Source of the DNA: Aphelocoma coerulescens
Lineage: Eukaryota > Chordata > Aves > Passeriformes > Corvidae
Reading direction: 5' to 3'
Length of the DNA: 64,000 bases
NCBI RefSeq assembly: GCF_041296385.1
Contig: NW_027183981.1
Coordinates: forward strand, 1,266,501 to 1,330,500
In this document: piece after piece, positions 50,026 to 63,792 of the stretch
How the letters are laid out: every line of letters starts with the position of its first letter
How positions within the stretch are numbered: the stretch's first letter is position 1
Notes under the pieces: generated by a model
The model's input: only the letters and a program-made list of their open reading frames with translations
What the model was told of the DNA's origin: nothing
Database searches by the model: none
Made by a program: the position numbers and the translations under genes

Positions 50026-51231
50026 TTTCAGAGAGAGACTGGTAAGAACTTGAATGAGATGTGTAAAACCTCCGCTCCTGGGCCAGATGGGATTGCTCTG
50101 GGTCATCTTATTAAAATAGACCCTAAGTTCTCCCAGTTGACAGAGATCTTCAACCTCTGGCTTGCCACCGGAACTTTACCGGACGCGCTGCGGGACTGCC
50201 TGACAGTTTTGATACCCAAGTCATCCAATGAGGAGAAACCTGGTGATATCAACAACTGGAGGCCTATCACCATTGCTTCAGTGGTGTTTAGGTTGTTCTC
50301 CAGGATCGCGAATGCGAGACTGGCCCGTGCATGTCCCATTAACCCCAGACAACGGGGTTTTATCAGCGCATCAGGCTGTTCTGAGAACCTTAAGCTGTTA
50401 CAGCTTTTGGTTAAGAAGGCAAAACAGGAACATAGAAGTTTGGGGGTGGTATTTGTGGATATTGCCAAGGCATTTGATACCGTTTGCCAGCAGCATATTA
50501 TAGCTGGTTTGGTTAAGAGGGGAGTTGATTCCCATATAATCCATCTAATTGGTGAGATGTACAGGAATATTAAGACGTACATCGTCGCCAAGAATGGGAA
50601 AACAGACCCCATTAACATCTGCTCCGGTGTTAAACAGGGCAACCCAATGTCACTTTTGTTATTCAACCTGGCGCTGGATCCTCTCCTATGTAAACTGGAA
50701 ACGGAAGGGTGTGGATTCCATCATGGTGGATTTAAGATTACGGCCATGGCCTTCGCAGATGATCTGGTGCTTCTGAGCGACTCATGGGAAGGCATGTGTT
50801 ATAACATCAAAATTTTGGAGACCTTTTGTGAGCTTACTGGTCTCCGAACTCAAGAAGAGAAATGCCACGGCTTTTACATCAAGCCGACCAAGGACGCGTA
50901 TACCATCAGTGACTGTCCTGCTTGGCAAGTTGGAGGGACTCCCCTCAACATGATCAACCCGGGAAGCTCAGAGAAATATCTTGGCACACAGATTGACCCT
51001 TGGACCGGTTTCGCTGATCCTGGCCTTCCTACGAAACTTGAAGAATGGCTTCATCGGATTGGTAGCGCACCACTTAAACCTCTTCAGAAAGCCGATAGGA
51101 CATATACCATCCCTAGACTGATATATCTGGCTGACCATACCAATGTAAAAACTGGGCTCCTCGAATCCCTTGACTTGATGATAAAAAAAATCGGTCAAGG
51201 AGCGGCTTCATCTCCCAACTTGTACATGTGA
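50026..51231 (+). pseudogene. R2 reverse transcriptase region, copy 12
   Basis: Protein identical to copy 1. Confidence 0.92.
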
Positions 51232-52300
51232 TGCCATCCTGTATTCGAGATTTAAAGACGGAGGGCTGGGGTTTATCAAATTGGCGGCGCTTATACCTAG
51301 TATTCAAGCGCGAAGATTGCACAGATTAGCTCAATCTTCGGATGGGACCTTGGTTTCTTTTTTGAAGGGTGAACATCTAGAATTGATACATGAGAAATTA
51401 TGGGTTAAAGCTGGGGGTGTACGAGAGTCCGTCCCCCAAATTTGGGACCCCATCCCATTGATGGAAGTTGCTAGCGAGGGGAGTGAAGCCTTGTCTGAGT
51501 GGGAGGCACCACGTTCCAAGCTTCGCCTTCCTAGGCCCTGTGACTGGCGGAAGGTGGAATTCAATAAATGGAAACATCTGGTTGCCCAGGGCCATGGGAT
51601 CGAAAATTTTGAGAATGATAAGATCAGTAATGACTGGTTGATGCATTACCGCAGCATCCCTCACAGAAAACTCATAACGGCGCTGCAATTAAGAGCGAAG
51701 GTCTACCCCACTCGGGAATTCTTAGCAAGGGGTAGACACGATGTCTGTGTTCGATCCTGCAGACACTGCGGCGCCGAATATGAATCAGCGTCCCATGTCA
51801 TCGGAAAATGCCCAATTACTCAGGACGCCAGAATTAAAAGGCATAATTTCATCTGCGAAACCCTTAGCCGAGAAGCTAAGAGGGAGAATTGGACGGTTTT
51901 CCAGGAGCCGCATTTGAGAGATGAAGAAAATGAGTTATTTAAGCCTGATTTAATCTTTGTGAAGGATGCTAAGGCACTTGTAGTGGACGTAACAGTGAGA
52001 TACGAGCACAGCAATTCTTCACTGAAAGGGGCCGCTGTGGAGAAGGCAAAAAAGTATCAACACCTTCTTCCACAGATTTGTGACCTCACTAATGTAACAT
52101 CTGTAGAGTTCACTGGTTTCCCCTTAGGAGCGCGGGGGAAATGGTATGAGAGGAACTCTGAATTGCTACAGGCCTTGGGACTCTCTAAAACGAGGCTAGG
52201 GAGACTAGCCCGGGCCCTGGCATCCAGAGCACTCTTCTCTTCTGTAGATATCGTACATATGTTCGCAAGCAAAGCCAGATTGTTTGTACCTTTACAATAA
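51185..52300 (+). pseudogene. R2 CCHC/endonuclease region, copy 12
   Basis: Protein identical to copy 1. Confidence 0.92.
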
Positions 52301-52504
52301 AGGCCCCTTCCCTGAGTGGTTCGAGCTGGACAGTGGAATTGGTTTTGGGTGGGAGGGGTTCACCCGTCATAACGCGTCTTGCCCATATTTGGGCTACAAA
52401 TTTGGATTCGACCAGGTGGACGGGCCACCTTTACTTAACCCAGAAAAGAAACATACCATTTTATATGTTTATTAAATAGCCATAGTTACTAACTGGGCAT
52501 AGCT

Positions 52505-52568
52505 GCAGAGGTCGCACCTCCTCGTGGTCCCGCCGGATACCCGTAAGGGTAACTAAGTCGACCTCTGC
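52505..52568 (+). ncRNA. HDV-like ribozyme fold, copy 13
   Basis: Identical to copy 1. Confidence 0.83.
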
Positions 52569-53147
52569 CCCAGTGTGAGTGAGGGGGTAATATCTCCCCT
52601 CCCTATTGCTGGACTCGCCACCCAGTGGTAGATTCACAAATCGCAGAAACAAATTTATTGGCGCAGCTATTTGCTGTTGCCCAAAGCCTTGTCCACGGGC
52701 ATTAGTTGGACACAGTCTGCAGGTTGGTCGAGGGTTCCACCTGCAGACTCTGACAACCCTCTTTTAGATTTGACCAAACGCCATCTCGGTCTTGACAATG
52801 GTACAATCTGTGGCTTTGCGGTACGTGTCTACGGCCACCCAAACTGACCCTTTAGATCTGTGGGTTAGAGAGGCCAGAATTCCACCACTATCTGTGGTGT
52901 TAGAGGAGGAAAGAATCAATCTTGTACCTTTGGAGTTTATAAACTCCAAAGTTGCTCTTGAAGTTGGGAGCCATCCGGGTAACACCGCAGATTGTCTGGC
53001 TGTATTTCCTGAACCTTATGAAATCTTGCCCTTTGGGCTGGTTCAGGAAGAAATAAATGGGTGTGAAACAAGAGAAATAGAGGAGCCAATGACACCTGGG
53101 ACTCCTCCGGGATCAGAGGGGGCGGAACAATTACAGGAACTCCTGTT

Positions 53148-54212
53148 ATGTCTGTCCCGGACAAAAATCCATCATGTCCAAGGTGTCTGACCCGGTTTAC
53201 TAATACGCTGGGGTTAACAGACCATCTAAAGACGTCCCATGGCTGTAATAAGATCTGGTTTAGGTGCTCTAAGTGTGGTAAACAAAATCTGAAATACCAC
53301 AGTATCTCCTGTCATGTCCCTCGGTGCAAAGGTGAAGGATTTGTGGCCCCTACGGGTAGCTGGGTCTGTGAGGTGTGCTCTAGAGGTTTTGCTACAAAGA
53401 TTGGACTGGGACAGCACAAGAGGTTACAACATCCTCTTGTGTGTAATGTGGAACGGATAGCTGCCTCTCACCCCAAAGAAACATCTTTGCGGGGGGCCCA
53501 TAAGAAGGTATGGACCGAGGAGGAAGAGGCTCTCCTGAATCAATTGGTGGTTAAGTTTGCTGGTAGCAGGAACATCAATCAGCTAATAGCGGAGCACTTG
53601 CCATCTAAGACGCCAAAGCAGATTAGTGACAAAAGACGCCTTCTAGGAAAAGGTCCCTCAAAGAAAGTTCGATTTAGAGAAGGCGGGGCTGTAGGCAGAG
53701 AAGAACCTCCCCAATCTGCTAAGGGGCAAAGTGAGGGACGCTTGGTGCTCCACTATCATGATATCATCAAGCTGAAGCTATCGGCAGGCGAGTTCACCGT
53801 GTGTCAGGAGGCCTTTGAGAAAATAATGCAGGGGCAAGATCCGCAATCAGTGGTGAACGAAGTGTATGAGAAGTTTCGGGATAGCCAGGATAGGCTTAAC
53901 CATAAAGTGTCTAAGCCGCGAAGGCCCCGGGGGCCTCGAGGCCAAAAAGCATCCGGGGTGACAACTAAACGGATGCAGAAAAGGGCCGTTAAGCGAGGAA
54001 AATATCTGAGATATCAGAGGTTGTTTCAGATACATAGAGGGAGGTTGGCACGGGTTATTTTGGATAACACGGAAGCCCTGCAGTGCCAAATACCATCTGG
54101 TGTTATCCACAGTGCACATTTAAAGAGAGATGGGAAACATCTGTCTGTTTTAGTGGTCTTGAATCCTTCCCAGTATATAGGGAGGCGGATAACACCATGT
54201 TTCGAGACCTGA
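53148..54212 (+). pseudogene. R2 zinc-finger/Myb region, copy 13
   Basis: Protein identical to copy 1. Confidence 0.9.
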
Positions 54213-55418
54213 TTTCAGAGAGAGACTGGTAAGAACTTGAATGAGATGTGTAAAACCTCCGCTCCTGGGCCAGATGGGATTGCTCTGGGTCATCTTATTA
54301 AAATAGACCCTAAGTTCTCCCAGTTGACAGAGATCTTCAACCTCTGGCTTGCCACCGGAACTTTACCGGACGCGCTGCGGGACTGCCTGACAGTTTTGAT
54401 ACCCAAGTCATCCAATGAGGAGAAACCTGGTGATATCAACAACTGGAGGCCTATCACCATTGCTTCAGTGGTGTTTAGGTTGTTCTCCAGGATCGCGAAT
54501 GCGAGACTGGCCCGTGCATGTCCCATTAACCCCAGACAACGGGGTTTTATCAGCGCATCAGGCTGTTCTGAGAACCTTAAGCTGTTACAGCTTTTGGTTA
54601 AGAAGGCAAAACAGGAACATAGAAGTTTGGGGGTGGTATTTGTGGATATTGCCAAGGCATTTGATACCGTTTGCCAGCAGCATATTATAGCTGGTTTGGT
54701 TAAGAGGGGAGTTGATTCCCATATAATCCATCTAATTGGTGAGATGTACAGGAATATTAAGACGTACATCGTCGCCAAGAATGGGAAAACAGACCCCATT
54801 AACATCTGCTCCGGTGTTAAACAGGGCAACCCAATGTCACTTTTGTTATTCAACCTGGCGCTGGATCCTCTCCTATGTAAACTGGAAACGGAAGGGTGTG
54901 GATTCCATCATGGTGGATTTAAGATTACGGCCATGGCCTTCGCAGATGATCTGGTGCTTCTGAGCGACTCATGGGAAGGCATGTGTTATAACATCAAAAT
55001 TTTGGAGACCTTTTGTGAGCTTACTGGTCTCCGAACTCAAGAAGAGAAATGCCACGGCTTTTACATCAAGCCGACCAAGGACGCGTATACCATCAGTGAC
55101 TGTCCTGCTTGGCAAGTTGGAGGGACTCCCCTCAACATGATCAACCCGGGAAGCTCAGAGAAATATCTTGGCACACAGATTGACCCTTGGACCGGTTTCG
55201 CTGATCCTGGCCTTCCTACGAAACTTGAAGAATGGCTTCATCGGATTGGTAGCGCACCACTTAAACCTCTTCAGAAAGCCGATAGGACATATACCATCCC
55301 TAGACTGATATATCTGGCTGACCATACCAATGTAAAAACTGGGCTCCTCGAATCCCTTGACTTGATGATAAAAAAAATCGGTCAAGGAGCGGCTTCATCT
55401 CCCAACTTGTACATGTGA
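54213..55418 (+). pseudogene. R2 reverse transcriptase region, copy 13
   Basis: Protein identical to copy 1. Confidence 0.92.
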
Positions 55419-56487
55419 TGCCATCCTGTATTCGAGATTTAAAGACGGAGGGCTGGGGTTTATCAAATTGGCGGCGCTTATACCTAGTATTCAAGCGCGA
55501 AGATTGCACAGATTAGCTCAATCTTCGGATGGGACCTTGGTTTCTTTTTTGAAGGGTGAACATCTAGAATTGATACATGAGAAATTATGGGTTAAAGCTG
55601 GGGGTGTACGAGAGTCCGTCCCCCAAATTTGGGACCCCATCCCATTGATGGAAGTTGCTAGCGAGGGGAGTGAAGCCTTGTCTGAGTGGGAGGCACCACG
55701 TTCCAAGCTTCGCCTTCCTAGGCCCTGTGACTGGCGGAAGGTGGAATTCAATAAATGGAAACATCTGGTTGCCCAGGGCCATGGGATCGAAAATTTTGAG
55801 AATGATAAGATCAGTAATGACTGGTTGATGCATTACCGCAGCATCCCTCACAGAAAACTCATAACGGCGCTGCAATTAAGAGCGAAGGTCTACCCCACTC
55901 GGGAATTCTTAGCAAGGGGTAGACACGATGTCTGTGTTCGATCCTGCAGACACTGCGGCGCCGAATATGAATCAGCGTCCCATGTCATCGGAAAATGCCC
56001 AATTACTCAGGACGCCAGAATTAAAAGGCATAATTTCATCTGCGAAACCCTTAGCCGAGAAGCTAAGAGGGAGAATTGGACGGTTTTCCAGGAGCCGCAT
56101 TTGAGAGATGAAGAAAATGAGTTATTTAAGCCTGATTTAATCTTTGTGAAGGATGCTAAGGCACTTGTAGTGGACGTAACAGTGAGATACGAGCACAGCA
56201 ATTCTTCACTGAAAGGGGCCGCTGTGGAGAAGGCAAAAAAGTATCAACACCTTCTTCCACAGATTTGTGACCTCACTAATGTAACATCTGTAGAGTTCAC
56301 TGGTTTCCCCTTAGGAGCGCGGGGGAAATGGTATGAGAGGAACTCTGAATTGCTACAGGCCTTGGGACTCTCTAAAACGAGGCTAGGGAGACTAGCCCGG
56401 GCCCTGGCATCCAGAGCACTCTTCTCTTCTGTAGATATCGTACATATGTTCGCAAGCAAAGCCAGATTGTTTGTACCTTTACAATAA
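55372..56487 (+). pseudogene. R2 CCHC/endonuclease region, copy 13
   Basis: Protein identical to copy 1. Confidence 0.92.
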
Positions 56488-56691
56488 AGGCCCCTTCCCT
56501 GAGTGGTTCGAGCTGGACAGTGGAATTGGTTTTGGGTGGGAGGGGTTCACCCGTCATAACGCGTCTTGCCCATATTTGGGCTACAAATTTGGATTCGACC
56601 AGGTGGACGGGCCACCTTTACTTAACCCAGAAAAGAAACATATCATTTTATATGTTTATTAAATAGCCATAGTTACTAACTGGGCATAGCT

Positions 56692-56755
56692 GCAGAGGTC
56701 GCACCTCCTCGTGGTCCCGCCGGATACCCGTAAGGGTAACTAAGTCGACCTCTGC
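56692..56755 (+). ncRNA. HDV-like ribozyme fold, copy 14
   Basis: Identical to copy 1. Confidence 0.83.
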
Positions 56756-57334
56756 CCCAGTGTGAGTGAGGGGGTAATATCTCCCCTCCCTATTGCTGGA
56801 CTCGCCACCCAGTGGTAGATTCACAAATCGCAGAAACAAATTTATTGGCGCAGCTATTTGCTGTTGCCCAAAGCCTTGTCCACGGGCATTAGTTGGACAC
56901 AGTCTGCAGGTTGGTCGAGGGTTCCACCTGCAGACTCTGACAACCCTCTTTTAGATTTGACCAAACGCCATCTCGGTCTTGACAATGGTACAATCTGTGG
57001 CTTTGCGGTACGTGTCTACGGCCACCCAAACTGACCCTTTAGATCTGTGGGTTAGAGAGGCCAGAATTCCACCACTATCTGTGGTGTTAGAGGAGGAAAG
57101 AATCAATCTTGTACCTTTGGAGTTTATAAACTCCAAAGTTGCTCTTGAAGTTGGGAGCCATCCGGGTAACACCGCAGATTGTCTGGCTGTATTTCCTGAA
57201 CCTTATGAAATCTTGCCCTTTGGGCTGGTTCAGGAAGAAATAAATGGGTGTGAAACAAGAGAAATAGAGGAGCCAATGACACCTGGGACTCCTCCGGGAT
57301 CAGAGGGGGCGGAACAATTACAGGAACTCCTGTT

Positions 57335-58399
57335 ATGTCTGTCCCGGACAAAAATCCATCATGTCCAAGGTGTCTGACCTGGTTTACTAATACGCTGGGG
57401 TTAACAGACCATCTAAAGACGTCCCATGGCTGTAATAAGATCTGGTTTAGGTGCTCTAAGTGTGGTAAACAAAATCTGAAATACCACAGTATCTCCTGTC
57501 ATGTCCCTCGGTGCAAAGGTGAAGGATTTGTGGCCCCTACGGGTAGCTGGGTCTGTGAGGTGTGCTCTAGAGGTTTTGCTACAAAGATTGGACTGGGACA
57601 GCACAAGAGGTTACAACATCCTCTTGTGTGTAATGTGGAACGGATAGCTGCCTCTCACCCCAAAGAAACATCTTTGCGGGGGGCCCATAAGAAGGTATGG
57701 ACCGAGGAGGAAGAGGCTCTCCTGAATCAATTGGTGGTTAAGTTTGCTGGTAGCAGGAACATCAATCAGCTAATAGCGGAGCACTTGCCATCTAAGACGC
57801 CAAAGCAGATTAGTGACAAAAGACGCCTTCTAGGAAAAGGTCCCTCAAAGAAAGTTCGATTTAGAGAAGGCGGGGCTGTAGGCAGAGAAGAACCTCCCCA
57901 ATCTGCTAAGGGGCAAAGTGAGGGACGCTTGGTGCTCCACTATCATGATATCATCAAGCTGAAGCTATCGGCAGGCGAGTTCACCGTGTGTCAGGAGGCC
58001 TTTGAGAAAATAATGCAGGGGCAAGATCCGCAATCAGTGGTGAACGAAGTGTATGAGAAGTTTCGGGATAGCCAGGATAGGCTTAACCATAAAGTGTCTA
58101 AGCCGCGAAGGCCCCGGGGGCCTCGAGGCCAAAAAGCATCCGGGGTGACAACTAAACGGATGCAGAAAAGGGCCGTTAAGCGAGGAAAATATCTGAGATA
58201 TCAGAGGTTGTTTCAGATACATAGAGGGAGGTTGGCACGGGTTATTTTGGATAACACGGAAGCCCTGCAGTGCCAAATACCATCTGGTGTTATCCACAGT
58301 GCACATTTAAAGAGAGATGGGAAACATCTGTCTGTTTTAGTGGTCTTGAATCCTTCCCAGTATATAGGGAGGCGGATAACACCATGTTTCGAGACCTGA
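57335..58399 (+). pseudogene. R2 zinc-finger/Myb region, copy 14
   Basis: Has Trp at residue 16; otherwise as copy 1. Confidence 0.9.
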
Positions 58400-59605
58400 T
58401 TTCAGAGAGAGACTGGTAAGAACTTGAATGAGATGTGTAAAACCTCCGCTCCTGGGCCAGATGGGATTGCTCTGGGTCATCTTATTAAAATAGACCCTAA
58501 GTTCTCCCAGTTGACAGAGATCTTCAACCTCTGGCTTGCCACCGGAACTTTACCGGACGCGCTGCGGGACTGCCTGACAGTTTTGATACCCAAGTCATCC
58601 AATGAGGAGAAACCTGGTGATATCAACAACTGGAGGCCTATCACCATTGCTTCAGTGGTGTTTAGGTTGTTCTCCAGGATCGCGAATGCGAGACTGGCCC
58701 GTGCATGTCCCATTAACCCCAGACAACGGGGTTTTATCAGCGCATCAGGCTGTTCTGAGAACCTTAAGCTGTTACAGCTTTTGGTTAAGAAGGCAAAACA
58801 GGAACATAGAAGTTTGGGGGTGGTATTTGTGGATATTGCCAAGGCATTTGATACCGTTTGCCAGCAGCATATTATAGCTGGTTTGGTTAAGAGGGGAGTT
58901 GATTCCCATATAATCCATCTAATTGGTGAGATGTACAGGAATATTAAGACGTACATCGTCGCCAAGAATGGGAAAACAGACCCCATTAACATCTGCTCCG
59001 GTGTTAAACAGGGCAACCCAATGTCACTTTTGTTATTCAACCTGGCGCTGGATCCTCTCCTATGTAAACTGGAAACGGAAGGGTGTGGATTCCATCATGG
59101 TGGATTTAAGATTACGGCCATGGCCTTCGCAGATGATCTGGTGCTTCTGAGCGACTCATGGGAAGGCATGTGTTATAACATCAAAATTTTGGAGACCTTT
59201 TGTGAGCTTACTGGTCTCCGAACTCAAGAAGAGAAATGCCACGGCTTTTACATCAAGCCGACCAAGGACGCGTATACCATCAGTGACTGTCCTGCTTGGC
59301 AAGTTGGAGGGACTCCCCTCAACATGATCAACCCGGGAAGCTCAGAGAAATATCTTGGCACACAGATTGACCCTTGGACCGGTTTCGCTGATCCTGGCCT
59401 TCCTACGAAACTTGAAGAATGGCTTCATCGGATTGGTAGCGCACCACTTAAACCTCTTCAGAAAGCCGATAGGACATATACCATCCCTAGACTGATATAT
59501 CTGGCTGACCATACCAATGTAAAAACTGGGCTCCTCGAATCCCTTGACTTGATGATAAAAAAAATCGGTCAAGGAGCGGCTTCATCTCCCAACTTGTACA
59601 TGTGA
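58400..59605 (+). pseudogene. R2 reverse transcriptase region, copy 14
   Basis: Protein identical to copy 1. Confidence 0.92.
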
Positions 59606-60674
59606 TGCCATCCTGTATTCGAGATTTAAAGACGGAGGGCTGGGGTTTATCAAATTGGCGGCGCTTATACCTAGTATTCAAGCGCGAAGATTGCACAGAT
59701 TAGCTCAATCTTCGGATGGGACCTTGGTTTCTTTTTTGAAGGGTGAACATCTAGAATTGATACATGAGAAATTATGGGTTAAAGCTGGGGGTGTACGAGA
59801 GTCCGTCCCCCAAATTTGGGACCCCATCCCATTGATGGAAGTTGCTAGCGAGGGGAGTGAAGCCTTGTCTGAGTGGGAGGCACCACGTTCCAAGCTTCGC
59901 CTTCCTAGGCCCTGTGACTGGCGGAAGGTGGAATTCAATAAATGGAAACATCTGGTTGCCCAGGGCCATGGGATCGAAAATTTTGAGAATGATAAGATCA
60001 GTAATGACTGGTTGATGCATTACCGCAGCATCCCTCACAGAAAACTCATAACGGCGCTGCAATTAAGAGCGAAGGTCTACCCCACTCGGGAATTCTTAGC
60101 AAGGGGTAGACACGATGTCTGTGTTCGATCCTGCAGACACTGCGGCGCCGAATATGAATCAGCGTCCCATGTCATCGGAAAATGCCCAATTACTCAGGAC
60201 GCCAGAATTAAAAGGCATAATTTCATCTGCGAAACCCTTAGCCGAGAAGCTAAGAGGGAGAATTGGACGGTTTTCCAGGAGCCGCATTTGAGAGATGAAG
60301 AAAATGAGTTATTTAAGCCTGATTTAATCTTTGTGAAGGATGCTAAGGCACTTGTAGTGGACGTAACAGTGAGATACGAGCACAGCAATTCTTCACTGAA
60401 AGGGGCCGCTGTGGAGAAGGCAAAAAAGTATCAACACCTTCTTCCACAGATTTGTGACCTCACTAATGTAACATCTGTAGAGTTCACTGGTTTCCCCTTA
60501 GGAGCGCGGGGGAAATGGTATGAGAGGAACTCTGAATTGCTACAGGCCTTGGGACTCTCTAAAACGAGGCTAGGGAGACTAGCCCGGGCCCTGGCATCCA
60601 GAGCACTCTTCTCTTCTGTAGATATTGTACATATGTTCGCAAGCAAAGCCAGATTGTTTGTACCTTTACAATAA
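59559..60674 (+). pseudogene. R2 CCHC/endonuclease region, copy 14
   Basis: Protein identical to copy 1; one silent C-to-T at 60626. Confidence 0.92.
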
Positions 60675-60878
60675 AGGCCCCTTCCCTGAGTGGTTCGAGC
60701 TGGACAGTGGAATTGGTTTTGGGTGGGAGGGGTTCACCCATCATAACGCGTCTTGCCCATATTTGGGCTACAAATTTGGATTCGACCAGGTGGACGGGCC
60801 ACCTTTACTTAACCCAGAAAAGAAACATATCATTTTATATGTTTATTAAATAGCCATAGTTACTAACTGGGCATAGCT

Positions 60879-60942
60879 GCAGAGGTCGCACCTCCTCGTG
60901 GTCCCGCCGGATACCCGTAAGGGTAACTAAGTCGACCTCTGC
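60879..60942 (+). ncRNA. HDV-like ribozyme fold, copy 15
   Basis: Identical to copy 1. Confidence 0.83.
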
Positions 60943-61521
60943 CCCAGTGTGAGTGAGGGGGTAATATCTCCCCTCCCTATTGCTGGACTCGCCACCCAGT
61001 GGTAGATTCACAAATCGCAGAAACAAATTTATTGGCGCAGCTATTTGCTGTTGCCCAAAGCCTTGTCCACGGGCATTAGTTGGACACAGTCTGCAGGTTG
61101 GTCGAGGGTTCCACCTGCAGACTCTGACAACCCTCTTTTAGATTTGACCAAACGCCATCTCGGTCTTGACAATGGTACAATCTGTGGCTTTGCGGTACGT
61201 GTCTACGGCCACCCAAACTGACCCTTTAGATCTGTGGGTTAGAGAGGCCAGAATTCCACCACTATCTGTGGTGTTAGAGGAGGAAAGAATCAATCTTGTA
61301 CCTTTGGAGTTTATAAACTCCAAAGTTGCTCTTGAAGTTGGGAGCCATCCGGGTAACACCGCAGATTGTCTGGCTGTATTTCCTGAACCTTATGAAATCT
61401 TGCCCTTTGGGCTGGTTCAGGAAGAAATAAATGGGTGTGAAACAAGAGAAATAGAGGAGCCAATGACACCTGGGACTCCTCCGGGATCAGAGGGGGCGGA
61501 ACAATTACAGGAACTCCTGTT

Positions 61522-62586
61522 ATGTCTGTCCCGGACAAAAATCCATCATGTCCAAGGTGTCTGACCCGGTTTACTAATACGCTGGGGTTAACAGACCATC
61601 TAAAGACGTCCCATGGCTGTAATAAGATCTGGTTTAGGTGCTCTAAGTGTGGTAAACAAAATCTGAAATACCACAGTATCTCCTGTCATGTCCCTCGGTG
61701 CAAAGGTGAAGGATTTGTGGCCCCTACGGGTAGCTGGGTCTGTGAGGTGTGCTCTAGAGGTTTTGCTACAAAGATTGGACTGGGACAGCACAAGAGGTTA
61801 CAACATCCTCTTGTGTGTAATGTGGAACGGATAGCTGCCTCTCACCCCAAAGAAACATCTTTGCGGGGGGCCCATAAGAAGGTATGGACCGAGGAGGAAG
61901 AGGCTCTCCTGAATCAATTGGTGGTTAAGTTTGCTGGTAGCAGGAACATCAATCAGCTAATAGCGGAGCACTTGCCATCTAAGACGCCAAAGCAGATTAG
62001 TGACAAAAGACGCCTTCTAGGAAAAGGTCCCTCAAAGAAAGTTCGATTTAGAGAAGGCGGGGCTGTAGGCAGAGAAGAACCTCCCCAATCTGCTAAGGGG
62101 CAAAGTGAGGGACGCTTGGTGCTCCACTATCATGATATCATCAAGCTGAAGCTATCGGCAGGCGAGTTCACCGTGTGTCAGGAGGCCTTTGAGAAAATAA
62201 TGCAGGGGCAAGATCCGCAATCAGTGGTGAACGAAGTGTATGAGAAGTTTCGGGATAGCCAGGATAGGCTTAACCATAAAGTGTCTAAGCCGCGAAGGCC
62301 CCGGGGGCCTCGAGGCCAAAAAGCATCCGGGGTGACAACTAAACGGATGCAGAAAAGGGCCGTTAAGCGAGGAAAATATCTGAGATATCAGAGGTTGTTT
62401 CAGATACATAGAGGGAGGTTGGCACGGGTTATTTTGGATAACACGGAAGCCCTGCAGTGCCAAATACCATCTGGTGTTATCCACAGTGCACATTTAAAGA
62501 GAGATGGGAAACATCTGTCTGTTTTAGTGGTCTTGAATCCTTCCCAGTATATAGGGAGGCGGATAACACCATGTTTCGAGACCTGA
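61522..62586 (+). pseudogene. R2 zinc-finger/Myb region, copy 15
   Basis: Protein identical to copy 1. Confidence 0.9.
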
Positions 62587-63792
62587 TTTCAGAGAGAGAC
62601 TGGTAAGAACTTGAATGAGATGTGTAAAACCTCCGCTCCTGGGCCAGATGGGATTGCTCTGGGTCATCTTATTAAAATAGACCCTAAGTTCTCCCAGTTG
62701 ACAGAGATCTTCAACCTCTGGCTTGCCACCGGAACTTTACCGGACGCGCTGCGGGACTGCCTGACAGTTTTGATACCCAAGTCATCCAATGAGGAGAAAC
62801 CTGGTGATATCAACAACTGGAGGCCTATCACCATTGCTTCAGTGGTGTTTAGGTTGTTCTCCAGGATCGCGAATGCGAGACTGGCCCGTGCATGTCCCAT
62901 TAACCCCAGACAACGGGGTTTTATCAGCGCATCAGGCTGTTCTGAGAACCTTAAGCTGTTACAGCTTTTGGTTAAGAAGGCAAAACAGGAACATAGAAGT
63001 TTGGGGGTGGTATTTGTGGATATTGCCAAGGCATTTGATACCGTTTGCCAGCAGCATATTATAGCTGGTTTGGTTAAGAGGGGAGTTGATTCCCATATAA
63101 TCCATCTAATTGGTGAGATGTACAGGAATATTAAGACGTACATCGTCGCCAAGAATGGGAAAACAGACCCCATTAACATCTGCTCCGGTGTTAAACAGGG
63201 CAACCCAATGTCACTTTTGTTATTCAACCTGGCGCTGGATCCTCTCCTATGTAAACTGGAAACGGAAGGGTGTGGATTCCATCATGGTGGATTTAAGATT
63301 ACGGCCATGGCCTTCGCAGATGATCTGGTGCTTCTGAGCGACTCATGGGAAGGCATGTGTTATAACATCAAAATTTTGGAGACCTTTTGTGAGCTTACTG
63401 GTCTCCGAACTCAAGAAGAGAAATGCCACGGCTTTTACATCAAGCCGACCAAGGACGCGTATACCATCAGTGACTGTCCTGCTTGGCAAGTTGGAGGGAC
63501 TCCCCTCAACATGATCAACCCGGGAAGCTCAGAGAAATATCTTGGCACACAGATTGACCCTTGGACCGGTTTCGCTGATCCTGGCCTTCCTACGAAACTT
63601 GAAGAATGGCTTCATCGGATTGGTAGCGCACCACTTAAACCTCTTCAGAAAGCCGATAGGACATATACCATCCCTAGACTGATATATCTGGCTGACCATA
63701 CCAATGTAAAAACTGGGCTCCTCGAATCCCTTGACTTGATGATAAAAAAAATCGGTCAAGGAGCGGCTTCATCTCCCAACTTGTACATGTGA
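62587..63792 (+). pseudogene. R2 reverse transcriptase region, copy 15
   Basis: Protein identical to copy 1. Confidence 0.92.

Larger units (their letters stand above)
48290..52476 (+). mobile_element. R2 copy 12
   Basis: Complete unit. Its N-terminal frame is 48611-49003. It has G at 48480 (shared with copy 6) and C at 52456, which breaks one A-T pair in the terminal 3' UTR hairpin. Confidence 0.95.
52477..56663 (+). mobile_element. R2 copy 13
   Basis: Complete unit. Its N-terminal frame is 52798-53190. I found no difference from the majority sequence. Confidence 0.95.
56664..60850 (+). mobile_element. R2 copy 14
   Basis: Complete unit. Its N-terminal frame is 56985-57377. It has T at 57380 (finger 1 Trp), T at 60626 (silent) and A at 60740 (3' UTR); all three are CpG transitions. 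Confidence 0.95.
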
